From contig JAVDOI010000003.1 of assembly GCA_032191485.1 (NCBI GenBank), forward strand, positions 7,969,486-8,033,485: a stretch of DNA of 64,000 nt, given 5' to 3'. A program made the translations under genes and the position numbers. This stretch comes from Leptoclinus maculatus. Taxonomy: Eukaryota > Chordata > Actinopteri > Perciformes > Stichaeidae. Position 1 is the first letter of the stretch. Each line of letters starts with the position of its first letter. Positions 48,040 to 60,818 of the stretch are shown piece by piece. Below the pieces are notes generated by a model. It did no database searches and was not told the DNA's origin. It worked only from the letters and a program-made list of their open reading frames with translations.

Positions 48040-48165
48040 GCTGCCAGGGGATGGGCAGGGAGCATTACCATCAGCATCTCTGTGGATCAAGGAGAAGCCC
48101 CCAGTAATCCTGGCCTCTCTCCAGGCTCCCACACACCGCAATTAGGATTAATCCTTCCCTCCTCC
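48040..48165. promoter_or_regulatory. Candidate regulatory element with palindromic GGATTAATCC
   Basis: The 12-bp perfect palindrome AGGATTAATCCT (48144-48155) is two overlapping TAATCC sites, the preferred word of Otx, Pitx and Gsc type (lysine-50) homeodomain proteins. A single taatcc lies upstream near 48105. Confidence 0.35.
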
Positions 48166-48210
48166 CTCCTCCTAGCAGCAGAACAACAGAGAACGATGGA
48201 GTGAGATTCT

Positions 48211-48233
48211 GTGTGTGTGTGTGTGTGTGTGTG
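48211..48233. repeat. (GT)11 microsatellite
   Basis: Pure run. Confidence 0.95.
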
Positions 48234-49054
48234 GTGCGGCTGTTGGGGGCAATTAGCCAACTTTGTACTTGGGGCGGAGATCCCCCCCTAAAACCACCAG
48301 ACGACCACTAGGCTGTGGGATGGCGCACACACACTCACAATACACACACTTGAAATATGGAAGGAGGGTAACAAATTGACCAAAGTGGTGGCGATATAAA
48401 CAATTGTTTGACCGATGGCCACATAATTGGCTGTAAAGCAGGAAGAGTTTGCACTATCTGTAGAGGAGTTCCCCCCCCCACAGTATTCCACCACCACAGC
48501 ATTTGTCATTGTGCAGACATATCGTTTCATTTTCTAATAATTCTAGCTCCATCATACAGTATGTTTCAATGGTCCATAGAAAAATCCATCATACTGTAAT
48601 ATTTTGGAAGCAGCCAGGATCAGTGGGGTGTGTGCCAGAGCGTGAAACCTGAAGTCAGTGGGTCTGGAGTGTCTCTGAAGGTGAATTATGGCTTTCACTT
48701 GGTTTGACAGATTACCAGCAAACAGCTAAGGTGCCGCTGCTGAGAGCAGGTTAAACATCTGCAGGGCAAACACAACCCAGGGTCACTGTGCAGAGGCTTA
48801 GCACTGACAGGAAATATACCCAGGTGTATTTGAGGTAAGGCGGATTTGGCTACAGGAATTATTGAGCATTTCCTTCTGTTTTCTGACCTGATTCCCAAAT
48901 AAATCCCACCAATGACTAATACTACTTTCTACTTTTTTTAGAAAGTTAGGAACATTTAATGGTTTGGGTTAAAAGGGTATTGAAGCTTTTATGTTTTGCA
49001 TATTTTGACCCAAAATAGATGGATACAAAAAACAACAGAATGATTGAATGGAGA

Positions 49055-49200
49055 TATTTTGGATTGCACGGGTCTCATGCCACAGCCAAGATGACATCAT
49101 CAAGGTTACTTTTTCAAACTTTGGAAATCTCCCTCGAGAGCCACATTATACAGCTGTTTTCACAGGCTCAGTAGTACTCCTTGTGACGAGTAAACTTCAT
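49055..49200. mobile_element. Interspersed repeat, copy B (pair with 28.6 kb)
   Basis: 'gatgacatcatcaagg', 'tttcaaactttggaaatctc', then 'agagcca' and 'gacgagtaaactt' parallel copy A at 28580-28735. Degenerate, noncoding. Confidence 0.65.
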
Positions 49201-50046
49201 GTCTAACAACTGGAGGGCCCTTAAAAACAAAAGTCAAAAAACGGGGAAAATCGTGGTCATGGTTTAAAAGAAAATAACGTTTACCGACAGCAAAAAACTG
49301 GAAATGACCTTTGTTGCCGCATCCGTCCTCCATGAGGCGCTTTGTGGCACTGACTACACCACACAGCTTTCACCTTTGCTCCTGGCAAACTGATCTCTAC
49401 TAAGATTAACAACGGCTCTCTAGTGATCCAGCATGCACAACAGCAGGAACCCTAACCTTGCTCAGCTAAACAGAATACAGCCTTCATTAACGTTATGAGC
49501 TGTTGTGAGTACACCACCAGGATGTTGCTGCGTAATGACACTGAACTGTCTATATCAGTGAATTTGCTTGAAATGCTGAACATTGCTGCCTTTCATTACT
49601 GTCTTCCAATCAAATACACCGATATATTTTGAGAGTTTTAAAGGCACCTTCATGTGACTGTTCTAATGAGACCGAATTGGTGTTGATTTGACACTTCAGC
49701 CAAACATCTAATCACACTCGTACGTCATTATTTAGTTAGAAAAAAAGATGGTGGAATTAGCAATGTGCTATATTATCTCTGACCTGTGATTTGCCTGGTC
49801 AGCTGAATGTTGGCAGTAGACGTGGGGGTCGGTGGGGAGATGAGCAGGGTGGGGAGAGGTGTCAGGGTGGAGGGCCTGTAACACTCCAAACCTCAGAGCT
49901 CACGCCTTCACAACTTCACACCTTTAACAGACTGCATCCGGATCATAAAGGAAGCAAAGATGTACATTTCTGCAATACGCTAGAGGCTGTTTTTACATTT
50001 ACCCACTCCCAGATTATATCATCAAGACAAATAAACAGTAATACTT

Positions 50047-50047
50047 C

Positions 50048-50082
<35 letters not shown>
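50047..50082. repeat. (CT)13 then (CA)5
   Basis: Compound microsatellite. Confidence 0.95.
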
Positions 50083-50083
<1 letters not shown>

Positions 50084-50364
50084 GCTGCCATGTTTACAAC
50101 TGCAATACTTAAAAGCTTTACAGTTATAAAAAAAAAATCCTTTTGCAATTCTCTATTAAACGCTCTCTCCCTCGCAACCTATTATGGTATTTCCCTTGTA
50201 ATAAAAAGTCAGGGAGTGCAAAATGTCCCCAATAGGCAACTGCACGCTACAACTAAAGCGTCAAAATCATTTCCAGACTGCTGCGCTATGGATCAAGGGG
50301 AGGGAGAGGCACAGGGAAAGGAAACCAGGGCAAAGTAAATTAATTGCAAATGTATCGTGCAGGA

Positions 50365-50387
50365 GGGGGGGAGGGGGGGGGGGGGGG
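50365..50387. repeat. G-rich run with (G)15
   Basis: Seven G, one A, then 15 G. Confidence 0.95.
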
Positions 50388-51585
50388 CAAAAGGGAAAGA
50401 TTGGGGCGATTTATCTGTGCTGACGGACGGGGTACAGTACCAGTAAGCTGAGGGTGAGAGGGAGCAGCGTGAGGCCACCGAAAAGCAACGCAAGTGATGA
50501 GGTGCACAGATTCGACCGAGTGAAAGATGTGCAGAGTGTGAAAGAGAGGAGCAGTGGGGTGTTACACGGACAGTCATGTTTCTGAGAGCCGAGGCAGATC
50601 TGTTAATCTTTAAGAGAGCTGGCTGCTGGAGGCGGGAGTGTGATTTGGGCTGTGACAATGATAAACTGCTCAGGGAAACAGGCTACGGAGATCAGTCAAA
50701 CACCTGCCCTGCACTGCATGAGCTGCACTCAACTCAAACAAGATGCGGGAGCAGGAAGTGCAGTGTGCCAGCTCAAGAGGGAGGAGGCTGCTCCCTGCCA
50801 CTTCTCCCTTTGTTCTTTGAAAACCACAGATACATGGAGAGGTTCATCAATACCAAAAGAGGAGCAGGTTTCATGGCGTTTCAACTGTAGTCACGTTGTG
50901 TGTCCCAGGATAAACTGGTTGGGATTGTGGTAAAAAAATAAAAAATTAAAATTAACTTATCCTTCACATTTGATTGGACTACTAAAAAGTAAGAGGAGAA
51001 CGTATGATACGGAGCTACAAGAGAACTGTGACTCAACACACACCTTCCTGGTCACTAAAAGTTGCATTGATGAGTAATTGAAAAGTAATATTCCAAATAA
51101 ATGCATTTAAGTTGATCTGGTAACACACTGGTAACATAAAAATGTAAAATGTGCAAAATTCCTTCAAAATTCTTAATCCAGAATTTTATATTTCCCTTTA
51201 ATAAAGCACAACAATATTACTCCAGCTTTTATTTTTCTTAACACTTTTTGTATGAGAATGTGCAAATTTTCAATAAGTAAATTAATTTCACTGATGACAT
51301 AATTATTAAATATATTCATGCCAAAGCATGATCAAACTGCTGCTAAATGAACTATAGCTTTAACATTAAACCACTGTTTATCTTTCTTTTTATTAACAAG
51401 CACATTAATACTAAAACTCTGCAGAAATATTCATGTCTGATGTATAAATGTGTTTGTGATCCAACACCTCCATATGTAAACTTATGTGCTCGTAGCCCCA
51501 GAGAACGACAGAGACTAGAGCCTCAATGAGAAGCGACAGGCTGCATTCAGCAAGACATTGCTGTCTGGTTCTCACTTCCTGCACA

Positions 51586-51603
51586 TGTGTGTGTGTGTGT
51601 GTG
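51586..51603. repeat. (TG)9 microsatellite
   Basis: Pure run. Confidence 0.9.
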
Positions 51604-52235
51604 GTTTGTGTAACATTTACATTTATAGTCCTCAGTGGACCAAAATATATGTCTGCATATCAGTGTGAGAATAATGAAAGAAAAGAGAAAACAGCAGTGT
51701 TAAAATACACCAATATGGAGGAATGACACTGGTTATACTGATGTAGTATATCAGAAGAATAACTGTGTTTTCTTTGAGCAGCAGAACAAGTTTGCCTGAG
51801 ACACTGAGTGCCACGCAGTTAGAAGTGAAGATTGGTCCTTCTGGAGCCTACACATCCTTTGTTTTCTTTCTTCCACTGTCATCATTCAATAAAAAGCTTG
51901 ACTGCAAATATCATTCCGTGTTCGAGAAAGTTTTATAAGCCTTAAATGGAATCAGGCCTGAAAAGTGATGCACGCTGGTCTTTGCTCATGGGAAAGAGGC
52001 AGGAAGAGAAAAAGAGACAATAAAAATATACAATCCAGTGTCCAGATGACTCAGCAGCATCGTCTGTTTGTCGTGTTCAGAAACCCTAATCCCGACTATT
52101 ACATTTAAATTTACTTTAAAAAAAAGATTGCAAAAGTTTTTCTCCCACAGACCTAAAAACATGCAGCTAAAGTTGATTACCATTAGATGTGAGCATGTCG
52201 GTCTATAGATGTGATCGACTGTCCACGGCGTGCTG

Positions 52236-52265
52236 CCCCGCCCCCCACCCCCCCCCCCCCCCCCC
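52236..52265. repeat. C-rich run with (C)18
   Basis: 18 C at 52248-52265 after shorter C runs. Confidence 0.95.
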
Positions 52266-52345
52266 TCGCCCAATGTCAGCTGGGATCGCCTCCAGCCCCC
52301 CCGGTGTTACTCTAAAGCATAAACGAGTATAGCTCATGGATGGAA
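52266..52345. mobile_element. Tail of a common fish retroposon-like repeat
   Basis: 'gtcagctgggatcgcctcca', 'gccccccc' and the end 'catggatggaa' match the widely dispersed teleost repeat whose tail reads 'gctgggattggctccagc ... atggatggatgg'. Only the end survives. Confidence 0.55.
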
Positions 52346-53971
52346 TTGCTAAAGGTGTTTAAAATTCAAATAGCGTCCCCTCTCCTCCGACATCCTCTGC
52401 AGCAGACAGACCCAACAGACCTGCCAAAGTGAATTTACCTAGTAAAGTGAATTAGAGGGTGATAAACGATACTTTGGCAGCAAGGCAGTAAACTGCTGAG
52501 AGAAGCTAAATACTAATGCGATTTGCCAAGGAGTTTATAAGCTGTAAGTGCTGCGATGAAATGACTGCCCTCATTGGAAGAGATAAACACGAGGGGAGAG
52601 TCTTTTGTTTTTGCAGCGCGATCGACCTCTGGGAGGCCAGCGGAGAGGAAACGGTTAACATGTACTGTTACTGTTTACACTAGTGCTTGTGCACAGAGAG
52701 GAGGGACAGTGCTTTCTTACATGGTAAACCAAACGTGCTGTACTGTTTAGCACGAGCAAGAACATCTTAAGATAGATACTAGACTGCTGATGTATGGACT
52801 TCTCATGAATAAACATTTTCTGGTTTAACCTCCTAATTTCCATATGGGAGGTCTCTTATATCCACGAGACCCTAAAAATATCTCCCCTCGGCTTGCCCCA
52901 GACTCCACCCGACCTACACGGACGGACACACAAACACATGCGCACACCATCCTCCCTGCGTACACACACACACACTCCCTATCACTGTGGCTCTGCTGTG
53001 TTATGCTGTGGGAGGCTGAAGTGGCCTTTGTGGGCTGAACTGAATATCTCCGTCCACTCTGGCAGGGCCTCAGAGTGCCTGCTGCCGCCGGCTGCTTCAG
53101 CCCTGGGCACGGGCTGCCAGGCCCGGCCCGGCGACCAACCTCCCTGAACCCCTGCCAAGCTCCTGACGCCACCCTGGGTGGTCCCGCTTCATGCGGCTAT
53201 GGCAGGGCCCATGCTCAAATCGCCCCTCCTCCCCACCCTACCTCCCCTCCTCTCTGGCTCCTTCGGCAGCCGCAAACAACCTCGCTGTGTTCCCGATGTG
53301 GAGCTCCACTGAGAATCAGTCAGTGTTGCAAGTTATATTTTTATCATAAGGGAGGATGTGGATGTACTGTATTTTTGAGGTTTTATTTGGAGAAGTGAAA
53401 AGTGACTGTAGGCAGGGACGTTTATATTTAGTCTGCAGATGAATTTCTGTTTATATATTTGCATGCTTTTTAGGGGTAAAAAGTGTAAATGATGGTTTGC
53501 ACGAACTGAAGGGAAGCAAAGATGTCTTCTTGTTTCAGTCACACGGATAAGTCTCTCTTTGGTCTTACACAACTTGTTCTCCTCCAGATCTAACTAGCTG
53601 TCTCTTTCTCTTACTCTCCATCCTTCTGTATCTCCCTCCGTCAATGAACCACGACCAAAAAGTTAAAATCACCGAGACACGGCCCTGAAATCATCCGCCG
53701 TGCAGGTCGCTACGCAGGGTTTACAGTGATGAGTTGGAAACCGACTGTCAAATTACACGACGGCGACTCCAGATTCTCCTGTTACAGATATCACAGCATG
53801 ACAGCCAACAAATCAAGCCCGCTTAAGCCAGAGCGGCGCTCCCATTCCCCGTCTCCCTGCTCTGGAGTTGGGAGTCATGTTCCACGTGGAGCTCTGGAGG
53901 TAATTGTGCCACGCTCCTACACTCCATATGACCACCCTTCTGTTGCTCTGCTGCCCCCGCCAGAGAAAACA

Positions 53972-53989
53972 CCCCCCCCCCCCCCCCCC
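53972..53989. repeat. (C)18 run
   Basis: Homopolymer inside an otherwise long open frame, which it helps to make by chance. Confidence 0.95.
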
Positions 53990-54311
53990 TCCCTCTGTCT
54001 TGTCTCTCTGTCTCTCGTCCAGAGATTCATGACTCCTGCACCTGATTGCGGACGATTAAAATCATTAGAGGTCGTTAGCGAGAGTCACTTACCGTTGAGC
54101 CGGCCGTGTAGGTTGGGTGGGGTCTGGAGGAAAAAGGGGGAGGGAGGGGTAGAGGGGGTGTTGATGGAGCTTGTGGGGGCGGGCGAGGGTGGGGGTGTCA
54201 AAGGGGAGACGGGTATCACTCTCTCCTCTGACCTAAATGAAAGCATTACGCGCTGCCAGACCCACATCACATCCAGGCGGAAATATCCATCTGCCCCACC
54301 CGTCCACCTCT

Positions 54312-54334
54312 AACACACACACACACACACACAC
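54312..54334. repeat. (CA)11 microsatellite
   Basis: Pure run. Confidence 0.95.
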
Positions 54335-55436
54335 GCACACACCAAAACCACCCAAGCTGCCACTGATACCATCAGCAAAAAGTCTCTGAAGAAACGCGCC
54401 AATGTGTGTATTAGCAGTGTGTGTAATCACAGGGCCTTTGGGGACCCTAATGGATTAGTACACTAACACACTGTCAACTCTGGGCCAAGCTGGGCCCACA
54501 CTCACACACAAAACGCTAACAATGTCAAACGACACAATCACTGCGCTGGAAAAGTCCTAATTGCCCCTGTTAGACATCAACAGAGGACTCCATAATACTC
54601 AAATGGCTCATTTTTGTGCCCGATGTTTTGAGCCAGTTGATTAGAAAGCGGCAACAACACAAACAAGCGTATTCACGACAAGCGATCATCGTCAGCTTTA
54701 TGAAAATGTACTCGCTGTCAAACCTGTGTACGACCGCCTTATTTTGAACACAGATGCGACACAGATGTGTTTATCCCAGTGAGTTACAGCGATTGCTGCA
54801 GCTGGTTAAGGCAGCCATGTATGTGCTCGGGAAGCATGTTGCCGTCAGACCGGTCCTATCTGTCCGTCACCGACCGGAGTGGCTGGACAGCTGTTGTAGC
54901 CAGTGCGTGCTGTGAGTGGATCGCCGGGCTGTAAGGCATGAATAATAGATGCTGTTTATGAGTGTATGTTTTCCATCTGACCCCTGGGTCTACAGCGAAA
55001 AAACTGCAAGCAGGCCTCTTAAGGGGCTGAAGGGAAAGCGGGAGAGCGAGAGAGAGAAAGACAGCTGAAGCTCGCCCGGAGGAGGCGATGGGTCATTTGG
55101 TGCCCAGGGACCCCCCATCAGCCATCAGTGACATGTTCAATCAGGGCTTATAGTGTTATACACAGAAAAACACACACACACACTTCCCTGCTGCTGCTGA
55201 TGCTGAACAGTGAGTGCTGCTTTTACACAGACAGCACTGCAGGGAGACAATGCAGCGTTTATGCTACAGTGAGCAGCGTCGTGAAAGCAGCTGGTGTCTA
55301 CATTTACAAGATATGTAATGAGTTTTTAATATGTCCCTGAATATGTCACGCAGCCAAACACTGGATGTTTTCAGCTCTTGCGCTCCTGCAGCGGGAAGCA
55401 CGCTCAGTGAGGAGAGAGATATTTGGGGCTCCGAGT

Positions 55437-55453
55437 AAAAAAAAAAAAAAACG
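55437..55453. repeat. Poly-A run
   Basis: Homopolymer of about 16 A. Confidence 0.85.
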
Positions 55454-55479
55454 GCTGGTTCCCTTTCGGTAACGGAGGC

Positions 55480-55640
55480 AGAATTAGGATCTGAGGGCCC
55501 GCTGCAGCCTGACTAATGAAGGTCAGGCCTCTGGCGCAGGACAGTGGGGTTAACCTGCTTCGCTACTGCTGCCAATTAGGTAAGGCAGCCCGGAGCTGCT
55601 TAATAAGAGGCTGCAGGCCTCAAGACTCACACCGCTGGCC
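55480..55640. promoter_or_regulatory. Candidate conserved noncoding element
   Basis: Complex sequence with agaattaggat, actaatgaagg, ccaattagg and cttaataag words. Weak inference. Confidence 0.22.
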
Positions 55641-56468
55641 CGAGTGGAAGCCTCTCCCCTCACACTGCTCCTAATGACACAGGGGTCAGAGACTGTGTGT
55701 GTTTTACAAGGGCGGTTACGGTCTGTGGCTCCTGACAGTATTCTCATATGTCGAAAAGGCTTTGGTTTGAGGATCAAGAGGAAACAGAAGGGTCGTCACA
55801 GCCCCGGCCGCTCAGGCCGTAAACTTCAGTTGTCAACTCTGCAGCCTGTCAGAGCTCTTTTACCTTCATCTCCAGTGAATGTGACTTTGTTGTGAGGTAT
55901 GACAGCACAGCTAAATGTAAGCACACCTAAGAAAGACCTGTGGCTGGAGTGCCACTAGGTGGCATGGTCACTTTGAACACACAAAAACCACAGGCGTTCA
56001 TATACGCGAGGCGCAGCATTGTGACATTTCATCGTGTACGCAGCTTGATGAGTAAGACGTTGTGATACATATCTGATAAAGAGATAACAGCTGGCACACA
56101 TGAGAGATACAAAAACATCTGGACAGAAACTGAAGTTCCTGAGCATTCTGGGAAGGCTGAATGCTGATCAATGAGATATTTGAACAATAACACCGAGATA
56201 ATACGCTCGGCCTATCTTCGGCCTTTGCACAAGCGACATTATGTAGTCATGAGAGGATGTTATGTCTTCAAACGCTGCATAGTGTGATTGTAACCTGCAC
56301 ATTCAGCAAACTCACTGTGTCAGCGATTCTCGGAAAGAACTGCACAGATGTTATTTCGGTGCTGCATGAAATCACTAAGAGGAAGAGTGATAAATAAGAA
56401 AGATAACGGTTCACAGTGTGAGAAATGTATGTACTGTATGTTTGTGCGTTCAAGTGAGCTTATTTGTT

Positions 56469-56473
<5 letters not shown>

Positions 56474-56527
<54 letters not shown>
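56474..56527. repeat. (GT)27 microsatellite
   Basis: Pure 54-bp run. Confidence 0.97.
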
Positions 56528-56530
<3 letters not shown>

Positions 56531-57639
56531 GTGCATATCTGTGACCATGCCTGTGTGTGATCACAGTTTTAGCCTGCTGAATAATTCAGTGTCCCCCCCA
56601 GTGTGAACACTGACACTAACTGAGGGGAGCCATTAAAGATCCATGAGGAGATCATTACAGGCCGCTGCCCGGCCCTCTCCTCTGCAGCCGCCGCCCCACT
56701 CCCCCCTTTCACCTCCCTGGGGCGACTCCCTCTCCAAACAGTGGGGCCTAACCCCTCAACATGAGCTCACTCTCCCGCCCCGGAGCTGCTAGAAGGGCTA
56801 GGGGTCAGAGGTTAGCCAAGCAAAGGCATGACCCACGGCACTAATGCACTTGTAACACTTTAAAACACTTTGGCGAGAGTTAAACAGAACACGCTCTCAA
56901 GGAGGACCACACAGAGGGCCCGCTGGCTACTCTTTTCTCCCTTTTTTTCCCCCCCTCACTCACTACTCGCTCTTGTTTCTTTGGCTGCTCTTACGGGCCA
57001 AAGTTAGAGGAAAGTGAGATGTTTGGCTGCCGTCTTCCTTCCTTTTCCCTTTTCTCTTTTATTTAATCAAATCCACTTTTGTTCATTATATTCCGTGTCT
57101 TTGACTCGGCTGTAATAAAACAGCACAGACAATGTGCTTTTAGAATTAGTTAGTAAGCTACTATATGTCACTGATGTGAATTTTAAAAAATCCCAAATAA
57201 ATACTTGACCTTGCGCGTACGGAGACCTCTGAGCTAATAAACGCACGATACACATCATTGCACATGTGCCGTACCTCGTCCTCGACCTGCCAGTCAACAA
57301 TTAGCTCACATTGGAGGTACCCCAGCCAGCTTTGAAACACACTTGCAGCAGATTTAATTGACCTACGATCTGATCACGTTGGTCTGAAAAGCTGACTTTT
57401 ACCATATATTTGAGGAATTCCCGCAAGTACAAGGTGCATTATTAAAGGGTTAGCGGTGGGTTGTATTTACATATTCTCATTATGTGACTGGAACTGGGGA
57501 TGTTTTCAGTTTCAGGAAAAAAAAAGTTGGAAAATCTTTAACATCCGTACAACTTGCATCATCCGCTCTAGCAGGTTAAGACAACCCGATGTAAAATCTA
57601 CTCTTCCTCCATTTCCTTGAATGCAATTGTGGTTATCTG

Positions 57640-57770
57640 TTGTTATTGTAAAAAGCCTCTTAAGGAGGTCAGGCCGGTGTCATTATTTTTACTGATAGCT
57701 GGGGGTCAGAGGGTCAGCCAGCCACCAGAGTGGCAGCTGTCATTTGACTGATGACCAATGGCCCCTCTTC
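57640..57770. promoter_or_regulatory. Candidate conserved noncoding element
   Basis: Complex sequence with ggtgtcattatttttactgat, gctgtcatttgac and tgaccaatgg (CCAAT type). Weak inference. Confidence 0.2.
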
Positions 57771-60700
57771 CCACCAGGAAGCAGAGGTGTGTGCTGGAGG
57801 CTGTGGAGAGTGTGTGGTTAGTTGGCAGGTCAGTGGTGGGCCCAGAGTGGTCTGGCTCCAGCTACCACGGAGCTCTCAGGCAGCAGTGGCAGCCCGGAGC
57901 ACTGCCTGATAGTGGGCATTATCATTTGTTAAGTGCCCCCTTTGCCTCTGGTCAGGAACACTTAACACTGCATGTGGTCACTAAATGCTGCTGGACTGCC
58001 GGTAGCAAGGTAAAATATTCATTGTCGCGGAGTGGTGGTTTTCCTCTGCACCAACGCTAAAAGCCCGGCTTGGTTTTGCGTTTTTAACCAGGGCCCTAAA
58101 ACCAGGCCGCACAGGAGTGGCCTTTTACTGGACAATGTAATGGACCTCAATAGGATCTGCTCACCTCACCACAAAATCACAGGTATCGAAACCATTCAGC
58201 CGCAGTGTGGATGGAAGATCTGTAAAAATATAGGACAAATATGGCAATAACTGTAATCAAGATAAGCAACGTCTCTAAACTTGCACTTCACAACTTGCAT
58301 GCTTGCACTGAATCACAAGCGGACGTGAGCACGGTTGGCCTTTTGGTTTAAGAGCAGGTGTACTTTTTGAGGGGGGTTTTCACACTCCAAAATTCCAAAG
58401 AGAATATATGTGTGTTATGCAGGTCAGCAAGCTTTGAAAGAGTGAGTCAACTGTGGTACGCTTGCATTTGGAAGATGTTGCCGCTGGTTACCTTCATGGG
58501 TGCAGTGACATCTCTGACAGCGGAGGGGGGACTTCCCAGAAGACCCTAGCAGCCCGTATCCCTCTCTAACCAAAAGAACCACGTGGCATTTACAACTGTG
58601 TCAAGTGCACTTTCTCATTGCTGACTTGTTCTGTGTCAGTCTGCAGCATTGTTGGACATAAAGTCACAGAGCAGTTGGACAGAGACCCTCCATTTTTCTT
58701 GGTTTTAATGGGGTTGACAGAGGAGCTCCCACCTGTGGTGAGTCTGGCATTTAGCAGCCCATAAACTCACACAAACACATTGCAGTTAGTATCGGGTGCT
58801 TGTTTCCATGCTATATACGTTTCCACTTTCGTCTTTGTCCCAGTTCGGCTGCAGCCCTATGGTGTCTGAGCACCACAGAGAGGGCAGTTCGAGGCGAGGG
58901 TGGTTTCTCCCCCAGTCAGCCCGTGACTGACTCTCACTCTCGTTCTCGCGGCGAGCTGAGGCCTTTGGGGTTGTGGGGTTCTGGCTGAGGGGAGCTCTGC
59001 CCCCCGAGGGTGCTTGGTGGCATGCTTGGTCAACCTAGGCGCAGATCACAGGAGGCTTGAGGCCAAGCAGAAGCCAGGCTGTGGCAGGTGTGGCTATGGG
59101 ATATGGGAGGAAACAGCCACACGCAGAGCCACATGCTGCTGCTGCTGCAAGATGCAATGATGCCTCCTGTGCTCTGCAGACGTGAAGACGGTTATAACCT
59201 TTTTCATCAATGAATAGTAACAAAAATAGAGTATGTTGGGATGTTGTTCTTTACAGATGACTCGTTGTACATGCAGGTGCACAGATATATCTCTCAGATT
59301 AAATGAAGAACTAGGTGTATTGCACACACTTAAAAACTATAACACACTTCAGTTAAGCCCTAATGACTAACTCAAAGGCACTGCGACGCATATCAGAAAA
59401 AGAGGAACGAAAATGGGGCAGAATATGACTTTTATTTCACAATAACGCTGCAGAGTTTTTAAAAGTGTGCAGGAAAAAAAGGCACCTGAATAGCGTGTAA
59501 AGCATGGCCTGTGTTATCAGACATATGTCGGATTTATTACCCATTTAAATCATCAGCCTGCAGAAATAAATGGAAAGAGAAAGCATAGTGTCTTTAATAT
59601 CTACAGAAGACAAAAAAAAAGAGAAATGCAGAGTTGAGGATGAAATTTCATCGGTGTGGTGAGATATTCTTTTGCGGAGACATCAGGCATGAGCCAGACG
59701 ACCACGAGGACTCACAGGAGTGAGTTCGCAGTTACTTTGAGCTTATTCACCCAATATCTGGATAGTGATCATTTGTCATTAGGCAACCTAGCAGGGAGAA
59801 AATGAAAGCTGACCATTAAAACCTCACGGAGGGTCTGAGTAACACAATGTCAGAAAGCATCAAGTCTTTGCAGCGTGACTCACACAAACCACTCTGGGAG
59901 GCGGTGTTAAACCTCGGTGTGTTCTGGTGAATTTATCAAATAAAGACTCTTTCTACTGAATACGTGTGGTTGATAACTTGAAAATCACCCATACCCTTCC
60001 AACCTCAGCGCACACAGTTTACAGGGAAGAGAAATGTCACAGTTAAAGACAGGGTGAGGTTGCTGTGGTTTGCTAAGACCAGGTGACACCTACGCCACTG
60101 TTTCCATGACAGCAGACGGACATGGTGACGACAAGAGGTGTAGGCCGGCTCTCCTCGCGTCAGGGAAAGCTGCCGGTGGACTTAAGTTTCTCGGGAAATG
60201 TCACACAATGCATGACTTGCTATGAAGGTTGCACCAATAACATGTTTCTGAGCAGGATGGTGAGGGAATCGCCGCAGGCAACGCTAGAGACTTATCAAGT
60301 AGCATCTCTTTGCTGCAGACCGACAAATCTATGTTTTTCATCTGATATGTTGGCTCATTTCTGATTCCTGTTCTAATGCACGTGTTTGAGTCCACGGCAG
60401 ACGTGGCCTCTGGTCATAGGTGTCACCATTATGAGGACTACTTTCCCACGCTGGCTGACCGTCTGCGCAGCACAAGGGACGAGTCACGGTCTTTCTCATG
60501 AAACCACGGCGATGGCCATCAAAAAACCAATAACTTCCTCAGCGCGCCGGCTCACTTCCGCCTTCTGCATGTGGGGACCTGCCGTTGCCATGGTTCCCGG
60601 GCCGGCGTTTGCGTGCGAGCAACTTAGACAGCCGTCTGGGGTTTCACGCACACACAGAACAGGAAGACGCTGGTCGTACTTCACAACCGTTTCTCACTTC

Positions 60701-60785
60701 TGCCTTCTTGATTTAGGGAAGGCTGGGGAGCCACGCAGACACAACACACAGCAGCAATGTGAAGAGCCTTTGGAAGCTTAACCCC

Positions 60786-60818
60786 TCTGCAAAAAGAAAA
60801 AAAAGAAAAAGAAAAAGA
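60786..60818. repeat. A-rich low-complexity run
   Basis: AAAAAG units, imperfect. Confidence 0.85.

Noticed and set aside
53726..54313. 195-codon plus-strand open frame
   Set aside because: It spans a (C)18 run and G-rich low-complexity DNA; composition explains the lack of stops.
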